The position numbers and the translations under genes are program-made. The notes under the pieces were generated by a model. The model made no database searches. It had not been told where the DNA came from and was given only the letters and a program-made list of their open reading frames with translations. 64,000 bases of DNA from Leucogyrophana mollusca. Its lineage: Eukaryota > Basidiomycota > Agaricomycetes > Boletales. Below, piece after piece: positions 12,701-27,654 of this stretch. The stretch lies in NCBI GenBank assembly GCA_021014945.1, contig MU266401.1, positions 1-64,000 of the forward strand. The letters are read 5' to 3'. The stretch's first letter is position 1. Every line of letters begins with the position of its first letter.

Positions 12701-15700
12701 GAATATGGGTCGGTATGAACGGCCGGAAACAGACAGGTAAAATGCCTTCCGAGATCTTCCCGTCGGGGTATTGCGAAAAAAATGTGTTTAACTTGGTGTA
12801 TTCCTCTGCTGTCAGCGTCCGCGACGCTGCATGAAGGTTCGAGTCGCCATTGTGCATAACGACAGAGACAGAAGCTTCGGCATTGAAGGTTTCTATCACC
12901 TCGCAATGCGAAACATCCATGACGACAACCTCCTCAACATCTAGGGTACGCTTCACGAGTCTGGCGGCACGATGGTATACTTTGTCCATGGATGTACCGA
13001 TCATATCAGATGCACCGCTGTCCTTCTGATCAATCTCAAGGCACTCCCGACTGAATTGTTCCATCTAGACGAGAATGAGATACGATTCTGGATATTCTTA
13101 CTGTGACACTTACCGAGGTTTGAATCTTGTCTCGGACACGTAGCTGAATCTGTGGTAGACGAGCTCTCAAGATGAAGGCTGCCTTCACCGGTGCGTGACT
13201 TACCTTGTCTCGCCAAAGTTCCATCTCGCGCATCACGATTGCCTGGGGCAGGTATAAATGTCTGATTTTGGGGAATCTTGGGAAACATACCGCAAACTCT
13301 TTGAGCGTGTGTCGCTGTCGAGGACTGAACTCTCGGCGTGGCACATCGTCCGTCAATGTCAAACTGCATTCATCGATGTGGATGCATGTAGTGCAGTAGT
13401 CTCCAATAAATGAAAGTTCATTTACCTTCCGATATTAAAGCCATCTTGGGTCCGGAGTGGTGCTCCCGCGTAGAAGCGCACATTCGATGATCCGGTGACA
13501 AGGGGCTGCCGACGCTTAGCAATCCGTGATCATCAATATCGGTGAAGTTAACATACATTTTTGGCAAACCGCCAATCTTTACGAGTGTCCAGAATAACAG
13601 TTGGCTCGTCACCCCTGTGGACATGGTATAAGAGCCAAGAACTTGCTCAGATAACGCACATACCTTTGCAAGATGGTATGCGCGGAGAACGCTGTTAACC
13701 GTGGACATCGACTAAAGGGCATTCCACCTTTTGCACAGATATTCAAGTTAGATTCGGGGAGAATATTTCTCATGTACGAGCCTACATTGCGATTTGAACC
13801 ATCTGATACCAAGGGTGAGGCTCGGCCCAACAAGCGCCAGTGCGGAAATCACACGACGTACTGTTCGGTGCTATCCACAAGCGAGATGGAGACTCCTCTT
13901 GTATTGAACACAAGCTTTACCAAGTGCACAATTCTATCAAAGTTGACGTCTGGTCCTGTATTCCAAATGTTGTACCTAGAGATGGCGATGTTCAGCGTCG
14001 ACCTTCCCACCAAACACAAAGATTTACTTGTATAGCGCACGGCGGCGCTCGAGCTCGTCCGGTGGGTTTGGCGGAGCTAGATATCCCAGGTCAATAAACA
14101 TTTGCTCCTCCTTGGCGGCACGACTGGTCCTGAAGGCGGTGAGGTTCTCCGAGACTGCACGGCTACCAGCGATCCCCTTGTCTTTCGAAGCACTGCCCGG
14201 GAGTGGTGACGATGTCTGCCGGGTGAGACAGATCCGTCGAGGCAGAGCCGGCACTGTGGTCACATTCAACTCGATTGGTTCAGTATCCCGCCTGAGGTTG
14301 GCCAGGTCTGGCCAGAAGTTTGAAATGTCGGTGGTGACCGTCCCTTGCGCATTTAATTGTATCGGTAGCTCCTCAGAACTCGGTACCTTGCTGAAATAGT
14401 CGCCATCCGGCTCTTCGGGTGAGCTGCGACGTATTGGAGCAGTGGCAGGAGGCGGAAGGGACCGTCGCTCTGATCCTTCTGGCTCTGTAGTACCGAAATA
14501 ATCAGTGCCAGTAAAGTCCGTTCTTGGAGGGGTCACAGGATTAGACCCTGGAATGGTGGAAAGGCGATCTGTTTCGTCGGCAACATCCTGCGTACCCTCC
14601 CAGAAGCTCCCAAGACGCATCTTTCGGAGGCCGCCCGGCGTCATTGTATCAGGGCTGTAGCTCAGCGTGTGTGAGCCAGGGATGGCAGCGTGTACGCCAC
14701 GCATTGGATCCGTGAGTTCATGTTCTGGAGAGGGCAGCGCAAGAGGAGAAAGATTGACCCGTGCGCCTGCCCACCGCAGTGTCGCAGCAGCTGTGGTCGC
14801 TTCGGGGCTTAAGCCCAAGTTTTGGTTAGGCTCGAATGAGATGTACAACGGTTTACCACTAGACGCAGATTTCAGATCCGTAAATGATTTACGAAAACGG
14901 CGGCCTGCAAACGGGATGGATTGAGAGGGCGGCTTCAAAGCCCCCCCTGGTGCCTTCGGATCAGTGTTTTCGACTGTAACTTTTCCTTCTTCGAAGGGCC
15001 GTATGGTCTTCTGGTCACCGCCAGCGGAGGGGGGCAAGGGGGCGTGTGACGGTCCAAACGATGGCGTAGTATCGGAAACGGTTGATGGAATAGATGAACT
15101 TGAATTCGATATCGCGACAGGAGCAGATGGTAAAGAGCTTTCTGACGCTGACATCGTTGGAAGAGCTACGTCTTTCCCCAGCGATGATGAGTGCGACGGC
15201 CTTGACGTGTGCGAGCGGGGTGGATTTGGTGTCCGCTGAGGATGCCAGTGGCCAGATGCGTAAGCACTCATAAACGATGCCCAATCATAGTCAGAGTCAT
15301 TGAGATCCGACTCCCCAGCTCCAGACTGGCTGGCCGAGGATGAACTTCCGTCCGTGATATTATCGAAGGAAGATGAGGCTGTTTCTGCCATGTAGATAGA
15401 TGAGCGGGATTCCCAGCGAAGACTCATATATTTGCCTACCAATCACGGAGCCGAAGCTATGTTCTCGATAGCTTTGGCTATCCTTCTGATTGTCAGGACG
15501 TTGGCCGGGGATGAGAGATGGGACGTCATTGCCTGATCTAACTTCAGAAGGGTGTCCTTGGTCCATGGTGAACACGGTCGTTGTTGAAGGGAGAAGCGTG
15601 GGATTTCCTTCCGCGATGGAAGCAGTGGCGGGCCTCGAGGGTCTGAGTTCCTTCTCCTCGGTTTGAGGTAGGCGAGGGAACGGCATATTGAACGGCGACA

Positions 15701-15791
15701 CGGTTGGCATGTTTGAAAATCCAAGGGCAGAAAGTGAGGAGACGGAATCTGGGTTCTTCTCTACCTGGGAAGGCTCTTCCATTGTCTTCAT
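9762..15791 (-). CDS. Hybrid histidine kinase with GAF sensor domains
   Basis: Two-component phosphorelay sensor, likely cytoplasmic since no membrane segment is seen. Start at Met 15791 ([12 protein letters not shown]); an in-frame Met at 15827 is possible. A Ser/Pro/Thr-rich disordered region of about 560 residues comes first (15791-14030). Next is a GAF domain ([20 protein letters not shown] ... [18 protein letters not shown]), a helical linker ([12 protein letters not shown]), and a second GAF-like domain ([20 protein letters not shown]). Then HisKA with the phospho-His in [11 protein letters not shown] (about 12275), HATPase with N-box [10 protein letters not shown] and G2 box [11 protein letters not shown], and a C-terminal receiver: [14 protein letters not shown], phospho-Asp in [11 protein letters not shown] (about 10100), ALTGM, and VKP near 9800. 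All catalytic residues are present. Many short introns; about 1,500 residues predicted. I do not assign it to a numbered fungal HK group. Confidence 0.9.
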
Positions 15792-16262
15792 TATGGTGTA
15801 CCTGCTGATGCTGGAAGCCACGAACACCCAGTCATAGCCTGTTCCTAGTACGGCGAGCGAGAGGCACTAGGCGCGAGGAGGCCGGAAGCTAAAAAAGGAC
15901 GATGTTAAAGTATCTGCGCTGAACAGATAAAAAATAGGTCTTACTACAACTTCACGAGCACAGGAAATGCGCTCTCGTTGTAGCTCCAAGTGCGATGGAA
16001 TGGTAGCGGTCAGACCGCAACCCTCCATGCTAAAGGGTACTGTCTGACTAAGCACCCCACACCCTTAACAGGCCATTGACGTCACGGAGGCCTAGTCTCC
16101 CAGGATGAGGTTATGACCAGATTGGGAAAACTCGCGTGCCGGCGGGAATTCGGCGAATGCCGGCAGCACAACGACAGAGCAGGACAGAGCCTGGAAGCTG
16201 CAACAACAAATCGATTATTTATCCCAGAAATATAACCACCGCAGGATATCGCAGCTAAGAAC
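15792..16262. other. Intergenic: histidine kinase promoter and SEC59 3' end
   Basis: About 470 bases between two minus-strand genes. No coding pattern was recognised; the only minus-strand open frame here, of about 60 codons, has no family features. A non-coding first exon of the kinase could be present. Confidence 0.45.
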
Positions 16263-19200
16263 CTATACATCCACAACTACAAGCATACTCCACATATACA
16301 AGGGTAGCGTGAGGTTGTCGTTCTGATCAGACAGAGCCTCAAGAGCGGACGATAACACTACCACGACCATGTAGCGTAGAGTCTGCATCGAGCATCAGTC
16401 GTGTGAGGAGGATTTTTAGTAAAGAAACGTACTGAGAATCCTTCTGTCAAGCCAGCAAGTCGTAGCAGCCAAGCGCAGGTGACAATGGAAACGACGAATG
16501 CAGCGCTACCTTCTAGCGTTTTAGATGTGCTCGGCGACCAGCGATGTTTCCCTATTCGCTTCCCAACTATGGATGCCTTGTCGAACAGTCAGTGAATGCT
16601 TCAAGGGTTTAAAACAAACCTCGCTTACCAGCGCATCGCCGACTCCCAAAGCCAGTATACCTGTGTACTGAAGAAGCTGTGATGGTCTACGACATTTCGG
16701 TCAGGCCCCAGACCGCGCCAAGGGTACAAAACTCACCCTTCAAGCCATAAGGGACCGGCACACCCCGTCAAGAGGTAAAAGTGGCTTAAGATCGCCGTGC
16801 CACTGTCCTTATGATCCAGAAATTCGTTCATGAAAAGATGGACCGCGGCACCAAACGGATAGATGGCAAAATATCTAACATATTCGGCAAAGATGAATAA
16901 TGCGAAGGCAGCACTGAACGACAGGTGTGTGAACGCAGGCTGGAATAGAAGGTCAGGAAAGGCACAACGAGGACCGAAAGAAGACCCACGTCAACCGCCA
17001 CCCCTGGCAGAAACATCACCACGGCCAGCGCGTGGAAGAACTTGCGCCTCGCATTGACCCCTAACGTTGGCACGTGTTTGTCTGCTGCGTCCAGCAGATC
17101 TGTAGCGACTTGTGATCCATTCGGCAGGTTGGGCAGGTTGGGGAAAGCAAGACCCAGAGCTCCCGAAGACTGCGGAATAGGCGCATTATCTGACACCTTC
17201 TGATTTTGGGCCTGACTTGCTGGCACAGGAACGATGACATTGTCTCCGGATCCAGTGGAGGTATTGCGCGGTCTGTACCTTCTCGATCTCGATAGTTGGC
17301 GGTTCCATCCTGCCACGCTGATACTACCAAGCAGGCCCCAGTACGCAAGGAGTACTGGTCGGCTCCACTTTTTGTCCCCTTCCAGGAGCCAAAAAATCGC
17401 CCAGAGCCAAGGATCACGCCTGCCGAGACTCCACCACGTCCACCCACCAATAAGCCCTCCGACAATAATGACTGTGCCAGCATAAAATCCTGCAGCAAGC
17501 GCGCGGCGCTGGCGCAGTTTTTCGTGCGGAAAGCGGAGACGCCGCACAGGCTTTTGCGCGATGTGCCTTGACAAGACCAGCAATGGCGATAGGAGGAAAC
17601 CGGTGAGGAAAGAGCCTGCTATAAGAGCAATCTGGAAGATGAGGAGCGGTGTGGGGAGGCGGTATGTCTTGATGAAGGGTGTCGTAATGGGCCATATCTA
17701 TGTATGCAAGATCAAGAAGAATCCGACGTGACGAAGAGGCTATCCACGTACCCTCGCCCGAGTCAGGTTCAGAAGCTCTGTCCCCAGTGCCAATCCACCA
17801 AAACACACTAGAGCCAGCTCACCGACGGTAAATCCACCGTGCGCTAGACGGATGGCGATATACAGGCAGAATTGGTAAAACAGAGAGCCTATGGCGATAT
17901 CAAAGTAACTTATGTCTACAACCACGTAAGCATCAAACAACTTGCAGCCGCTGCATGAACGTACTTTGCCAGATGCGAACATCCACATAAGACAGGACGA
18001 CCCGTACACCAAGTGCGACAAGTGTCATTATGAAAGTAAACAACACATAATACCAGGAGCGACGAGTCTCGCTGCGCGGAACCGATCCGCGCTCCCCCTC
18101 AGAGACACTTCGGCGCCCTCGATATCGAGCTTCAAACCACCACGAGGCGCAGACCTGGACGAGGAGGATAAAAGAACAGAATGTGGAATAGTCGACAAGA
18201 CATTTTCGAGACAAGGCGAGTGACTCAATCGCAGATGGCGAGTTCGGCAACACACGAGGGAATTCTATACGCCATGAAGCAGGCAGGGGATCGAAATCGG
18301 ACGATGACGTGCGTTGGGTTTGCTTGAGAGAAGAGTAGAGTAGCGCCGCCGCGATAAGGGGCCCGAGAAGTAACCCTGTGAGAATGCCATCGTCGGGAGA
18401 CTCTCTGCAGAAACTAAGATCAGCAATACTTCGACTTCAGAGGTATGCTATATACCTATAGTTTTTTGGGACGCTCATCCAGACAAAGCCAAAATGCACC
18501 TTTTTCGCGGAAGATTGCATCAAGATTGTGTTTCGCCTTATATCGCGGCTTTCCGTGCGCGGGGAACCGGATTTTCGAGCATCAGCAGTTGCGTTTGGAG
18601 GTTGTAGAGTGCTGGAGAAGGTGGAGTGCGCCCACAGGACATAAATAAGAGATATTAAAACCAGGAGAGAAAATTCTGAGTTCAAAGATGAACAAGACAC
18701 GACCAATTTTGAGGAAAAAGAGGACAACCTAGCGATATTGATGTATCCAATCCACCCAAAGATAGAGACATGTTCGATATTTTCCAGCTCGCGAATGTGA
18801 GGGATCCTAACAGCAGAAGGGATTCCCCAGCGTGTCGAGTATCCATGCAAAATATCCAGAGAGAACCAAAGAAAGGAAGGCGAATCTGTGTAGAAATAGC
18901 TGCTGGGTAGAAGTTGTGAAGGATGGATAGAGTCCTACGTCGTTGAGAGAGGGGAGATGCAGAGGAAACATGCGGATTGAACGCTGCGCTCGCGTTGCTC
19001 TGCAGAGGCACATGAGGAGATCGTGATCGCGTAAACGACTGTCTGCGGGGTCGGGAGCCTTCGGCCACGTAGTCAGCAAATACAGGGCTCAACGCGCGCT
19101 TCATTGGGGACATTTGCTGCCGTTTCTTCCTTAACGTATCCCGAATGTCCTTCCGGAGACTCTTGGTAGAGCCGCGCCGTCCGCGATGGGGGGGTAGAGC

Positions 19201-19359
19201 ATCGTCGGAGTCTTCCTCAATGGTGTCACTTCCTGACTGGTCACTTCCCAGGAGCATAAGTAGTTATTTATACGAACAGTTCAAGTTTATGACAAACCTT
19301 GATGATCCAGCGTGATAAGTAGAGCTCAAGTCGACACTATTAAGCTCAGGTTGGACCAT
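16263..19359 (-). CDS. SEC59: Dolichol kinase (Sec59-like)
   Basis: ER membrane enzyme that phosphorylates dolichol with CTP for N-glycosylation, O-mannosylation and GPI anchors. An N-terminal disordered, basic and Ser-rich region (MVQPELNSVDLSSTYHAGSS, then RGRRGSTKSLRKDIR) precedes multiple hydrophobic membrane segments. Diagnostic blocks: GVNARRKFFHALAVVMFLPG (about 17050), FAEYVRYFAIYPFGAAVHLF (about 16870), the CTP-binding stretch LALGVGDALAS followed by RIGKHRWSPSTSKTLEGSAA (about 16640-16510), and a C-terminus LPLYMWSMLVVVDV with stop at 16263. Many introns. The start is uncertain: I used Met 19359, but the frame stays open and protein-like upstream to about 19490 (NGRTVKRSFGAAAA precedes it), so an upstream exon may supply the real Met. 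Confidence 0.88.
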
Positions 19360-19699
19360 AGCAGCCGCAGCTCCGAACGAGCGTTTGACCGTGCGACCAT
19401 TTGCTATTTGCCTCCTAGACGAATCGATTCGCCCCGTCGCATTCCTGGCTGATGGCGGAGAAGGAGAGGAATTTGAGCGAGGCAGTTTGACGAATATGGA
19501 GGATTAGCAGCTGTGTTGTATGTACTCTGTACGCGCAGCTCGTGATGGGACAAGGACACAAATTTTAAAGACACCGAACATATTTAACCGGTAATTAAAC
19601 TTCACCCCACTCTAAACACCAACAACGCGGTCGTAAACTGTTTCGCGTCTGCTCCTTCGAACTTTGTGTTTATTCCTCTCATTAAAGTAGGACTGTAGA
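19360..19699. promoter_or_regulatory. Divergent promoter region (SEC59 / UNG1)
   Basis: 340 bases between divergent genes. The part nearest SEC59 (19360-19490) may still be coding for it. The remainder, AT-rich around 19560-19620, should carry both promoters. Confidence 0.45.
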
Positions 19700-21277
19700 A
19701 TGACTGACAAGGCACGCGTCGTCTATCTCGAAGATGTCGAAAGTACCGTGTCCTCGACCTCGAAAGCAGATATTAGCCCTGCAGACACCCCCAAGGGATC
19801 GCAGGAGGGCCCCTCGCAGAAGGTGAAAACAACGACGACGGCGAAAAGACAGAGGACTCTGATGGATCTGTTCCCCGGATCCCGGAGCGAAAACAAGTCT
19901 GAACCTGCAGCTAAGAAGCTGAAGCTCACAGCGTCAGGCACGGCTTCTACCGCGACGTCCTCCAAGATATCTGGTGTTCAGAAGCTGAACTCAATCCCGT
20001 TTTCTCTGTCGGAATTTATTGAGTCCCTCCCAGAAGAGCACAGGCGGCTATTGAAGCTCGAATGCGACTGTATGGGAAAGAGCTGGTAAGCACGGCAACC
20101 ATTCTCCTCTGACGAGATTCTCTCCTATCTGGTAGTTAACCGGGGTTGTTTCGGCTTACTCATTGTATCCCGCTCCGCAGGTTAAAGCTACTTAAGGACG
20201 AGATCAAGAAACCGTACTTCATAGCTTTGAAGCAGTTCCTGTGGCAAGAAGGGGTTCAAGGTCCGGACGATAGCTCTAAATCACTGAAGGTATACCCGTC
20301 CCGTATGTATCTCCTTATTTATGCATATTATGGTCCTGGCGCCGTACTCATTCCACGAAGCAAGAAATATTTATTCCTGGTCCAACACACCGCTGGGTAA
20401 AGTCAAAGTGGTAATTGTAGGTCAAGATCCTTATCACGGCGCAAATCAAGCGCACGGTCAGTCCCCTGTCTCGTTTAACATCATTCTGGGGACTGGGCTA
20501 ATTATGCTGTCACATCAACCCCAGGGCTCTGCTTCTCTGTGCCAAAAGGTGTGGCTGTCCCACCATCTCTTAGAAACGTGAGGACCATCGTGCTGTCAAT
20601 CGATTATCTATGCTACATCCTAGATTTTTTCTAGATATACGCGGAGATCAAGGCTGAGTACCCCGAATTCGAGCCCCCCAAACATGGGTAAGTGACTCCC
20701 TTTGGGCTTGATTGTGTGAGGACACCTGACTAAAAGATGACTGCAATCAGAAATTTGACGGCCTGGGCAGAGAACGGGGTCCTCATGCTTAATACCTGCC
20801 TTACGGTCAAAGCGAACCAGGCAGGCTCTCACTCTGGCAAAGGCTGGGAAGAATTCACGGATAAAGTCGTGGATGTTGTCGACAAGTACGGCGGCGCCAA
20901 TCTTGTCCAAGATTCCGATGTAAGCGGAGTTGGCCGCGGGGTTGTATTTTTGGCATGGGGAGCCTGGGCTGCGAAACGAGTCGCCAAGCTGAACCAGGTC
21001 AGTTACGCTCATTGGATAGATCCTGAGTTGACTGGATCGTTACATTGCGCACAGACCAAACACCTCATATTGACTAGCGCTGTAAGCACTAAATACCCCG
21101 CTCCGCGCTTCATTTTCAACTTACCCTTTTGTGTAGCATCCATCGCCTTTCAGCGCCCACAAAGGCTTTCTCGGAAACGGGCACTTCAAGGCGGCGAATG
21201 ATTGGCTGGAAAAGAAATATGGCCCTGACAGCAAAGTAGAATGGTGCCAATTGGATGGCCGTGAGGATGGCGCCTGA
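19700..21277 (+). CDS. UNG1: Uracil-DNA glycosylase (family 1)
   Basis: Removes uracil from DNA to begin base-excision repair; nuclear and/or mitochondrial. Start Met 19700 ([13 protein letters not shown]). The N-terminal region is disordered and Lys/Thr-rich and contains [14 protein letters not shown], a plausible PCNA-interacting QxxLxxxF-like box near residues 51-60. The catalytic core begins at [20 protein letters not shown]. Signature motifs: [20 protein letters not shown] (water-activating Asp; the last part is joined across an intron near 20456-20526), [34 protein letters not shown], and [19 protein letters not shown] (catalytic His). It ends [10 protein letters not shown] few extra residues ([13 protein letters not shown]) before VVFLAWG contain a donor-like GTAAGC, without an acceptor that would remove them in frame. 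Confidence 0.95.
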
Positions 21278-22034
21278 TCCTGCTGACGCTCAAGCAAGGC
21301 GCCATCGATATTGTTCATACCTGGGTTCCACCTGTGCATACCACGCATCCTTTTTCAGCTATGCCCGTTCATATCGGCGTCCACGGCGGGATTCTTATGG
21401 GTGCCCACAGATTTCGAGGAGGAATCCCGAACGCCGGATCCAATCGCGGGCTCTTCACCGGTCGGGGTCCTCAGGGATATGGGGGAATGTATAAATCACA
21501 TGCAGGGGAACGACCAAGCCCGGAGATGCTTGCTCCCGCTATAGTCTCTGTCGTTAGTGTCGGGGTTTTTGGCAAATGAGGAAGAACATTATCACTGCAG
21601 CCGAGCAGAGCCGAGTTCGCAAAGCCAGGGAAGCCTGCCTGTGGCTGTGCGGTGCCTGCGCACCTTAATGCTTAATCTGGAAGTGTAAGAATAAAAATGT
21701 CGTAAAAGCTCGCCATGAACCGACCCAAACGACGCCTGGGACGAGACAATGCAAACGGCTAGACAAACCGAAGGGAAGATTCTTGAGCAGCCATATTAAT
21801 GGGGGAGTGTAGGTAAATATTGTTGCGTGTGTAACTAAAGTAAAGAAGACCATGGACCCAACATAGAAGAGCATTCTTAAAACGATAGCGATACAAAAGT
21901 TCTCTGGATAATTCAAGCACGAGACAAAGCGTTGTAGACACCGACAAGTCCAAGCGATAAGAGACTGGTCAGACAAATTCAAGGATAGGTACAGATAGAA
22001 GCGAAGATCAGGGACGAGAGCGTCACAAACAGCA
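21278..22034. other. Convergent 3' intergenic region
   Basis: About 750 bases between the stops of UNG1 and the bZIP gene. Plus-strand open frames of 75-80 codons around 21255-21579 are Gly/Arg-rich but overlap each other and show no family motif or splice logic. I leave them out. AT-rich at 21660-21960, as expected for 3' UTRs. Confidence 0.45.
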
Positions 22035-23077
22035 TCAGGGCAAAGCATTGATGTGCTTGCCGTGAGGGGTATAGTGAGGCCGTGTCTCATGCAAGCCTTG
22101 TGGTGGTGATGCTAAGCGCATTCCGTGGGCATGCGGCGGAGGACTTGTCAAATGCAAGTCATTCGCAAGGGTCCTGAAACCCTGGGGGTCTGTGACTGAG
22201 CGGCGCTGATGGTAAGCCAAGGCTGGTTGCGGTGGTGGGAGCACACGCTGCGGTGTGTGACCCTGCGAATGTATGGGAGTTTGTGAATGTGAGCTGATGG
22301 ATTGCTCCGGTGCAAACGGAGGCTGATGGTATTGATATTGGTACTGCGGACTGTCCCGCACATCGCACAAAAGATAGCTCATGTCATTGTACCCACTCGC
22401 TATGGGCCTATCGGCAGTGTGAGGATAGCTAGATTGCAGCGTATGACCATGGACTCCGCCGGGGATCATATTTCGCGACGACGAAGGCATCGGGTTAGAA
22501 AACGTAAATTGCTGTGGGCCTTTCTGAGGTATGGGTGCGGGTGCGGGACGGAGATTATAAGGAGTCGATGACGTGGATGAAACATGGGACCCTTGCGACT
22601 GTTGGTCGTTCATGATAAAGTTCTCCTCCCAATTGCCGCCTTCAATCATGGGGGAGGTGCGCATACTGGCACCGATAAGAGCAGGCGACGCGGATTCTGA
22701 TCTTCGAGGTGAGGGCGACTCTGCAGCGAGAGACGAGTCCCGGCTTTTTGAGGACTGCGAGAGAGGGGCATTATCGAGAGACTTTGGCTTGTCTTTGCCA
22801 GTCGGACCTTTGCCGAGCGTTGGGCGGCTAGCGGGTGGTAAATTCAAGGCAGCTCTCAAGCAGTTATTCTCCTCCTCCAGCTCTGTCACTCGAAGTTCCA
22901 AAGCCTACAACAAGAGCGGATGAAAAATAAGAGAATTGCAAATGGAGGAAGGTGCGATGTGTAAATCCACTGTACCTGCAAATGCGCGGCTCGCCGTGCT
23001 CGAAAAGCTCTCTGCACATCCCTGGCACGATTAGGAGGAAGGTTGTCATTTCGTTTGCGACCTCGCTTCGAGGACAT
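22035..23077 (-). CDS. bZIP transcription factor
   Basis: Predicted nuclear DNA-binding dimer. Two exons: 23077 to about 22976, and 22905 down to the stop at 22035. Joining them gives MSSKRGRKRNDNLPPNRARD, then the basic-region core VQRAFRARRAAHLQ, and a leucine zipper with heptad Leu residues in ALELRVTELEEENNCLRAAL. The QRAFR core resembles AP-1/YAP-like fungal bZIPs, but the spacing of Asn and Arg differs, so I do not name a subfamily. The remaining 260 or so residues are low-complexity, rich in Ser, Pro, Gln, His and Tyr (for example PQYQYQYHQPPF), a typical fungal activation or regulatory region. The protein is about 320 residues long. Target genes cannot be inferred from context. Confidence 0.88.
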
Positions 23078-23992
23078 AACGTTAAAAAATGATTCGTCTA
23101 TGGTTGGTTTGTGGTAGGGGCGATGACAGTGGAGAGGAAAACTGTTAGAGAATGACCAAGCTGGAAGAACATATAAAAGGGACCTCCCGAAGTGAACATC
23201 GGGGACAAGAATCTTTGTTTGGTAATTGCGAGGTATCACGTCTGTGTTTGGGCGCGATCGGGTCACAGACTGGGCCAGACCTTGCCAGACCCCAATTAAT
23301 TCGCGCTCCGATCGTATCTCCGCAGACACCCTGCTGTGCCGGAGCTCGGCAAGGTGTGTCCCGCCAATTTCCCGAGGAAAGAATGAAGCGGCTCTCCTTC
23401 CAAGATTCATGATATCCGGTAGCTGCCTTTGCGTTTATGGCTGGTATTCCGTCCTTATCGATGGGGAACTCGAAACCGGTGGTGCCTTGCCGATGTCCTC
23501 CAACTTGGGCCTTTTGAGGGTCCTCGTCATGCTTGCCACGTTTCATCTGAAGCCACAACCCCCTTCATCGATCTAATAATTCTGGGTAGAAGTCCTTCGC
23601 TAGTTCGCGCTAGCTGGCCAATTCATCCATCCCTCCAGACAAGCCTTTTTGGAACATTCTCTTCCGCATGACGAAGCAACCCCCATCACCTGGGCTGATG
23701 GGTTTTCGCGCGTTGAGACATCGACCACCTAGACCCATCCACGGAAACGAGGAGCCACACGTTTTGTGGGCGTCTGCGCCATCTGTAACCTTAGATGCAC
23801 GTGGCCCGATGTTCCTAAACCCAAATGACTTGGGGTCGGTCGAAAATAGATCAAGATACCTCACTGCCAATCAGCAGCTATCAGCAGTCTAGGCAAATAA
23901 TTAGGCAAGGACAAATGTATAAAAGCTTCGACGGCTACACGAGAAGCTGTAACAAATCCCCCTTCGTGAAGCCTCTCATGATAAAGACCCCC
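23078..23992. other. Intergenic: bZIP promoter and SSL2 3' end
   Basis: About 900 bases. Several overlapping open frames of 80-140 codons on both strands near 23145-23670 are mutually exclusive and show no conserved motif or consistent splice sites, so I do not call a gene. A long regulatory region upstream of a transcription factor gene would be unremarkable. Confidence 0.4.
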
Positions 23993-27370
<3,378 letters not shown>

Positions 27371-27654
27371 AAGAAGTTTGCAAGGAACGGGACAAGTAGA
27401 TTGAAAGTAAAATACCAAGTGCACCTCAACAAACAAGAAAGGGGGAGAGAGTTGAGCGGCACAGAGCTCGCAGTGTTTGAAGTCAGTCACGATTTTGCGG
27501 CTCCGTAATGAAGAGGGAATTGTGCTTGGTCAGCAGAGGGCAGGGATTGCATCGGAGCTTATAAATTGAGAGTACGAAAGTCCGTGGCGGAGATCCAATC
27601 CGCTCTCTCACTCGAACTTCTTGCTACCAGCTCGTTTTTTTCTTGTTTATAAAG
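27371..27654. promoter_or_regulatory. Shared bidirectional promoter region (SSL2 / BBP)
   Basis: 284 bases between the start codons of two divergent essential nuclear genes, a TFIIH helicase and a splicing factor. Pyrimidine-rich just before the BBP start (ttttttctt at about 27635). Both promoters must fit here. Confidence 0.55.

Noticed and set aside
14667..15239. Plus-strand frames of 85-91 codons
   Set aside because: Antisense to the Ser/Pro-rich head of the histidine kinase; compositional by-products.
20920..20945. GTAAGC donor-like site inside UNG1
   Set aside because: No acceptor downstream that both keeps frame and preserves VVFLAWG; read as coding with a small insertion.
21255..21579. 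Three overlapping Gly/Arg-rich plus-strand frames after UNG1
   Set aside because: Mutually overlapping in different frames, no homology cue, located where the UNG1 3' UTR is expected.
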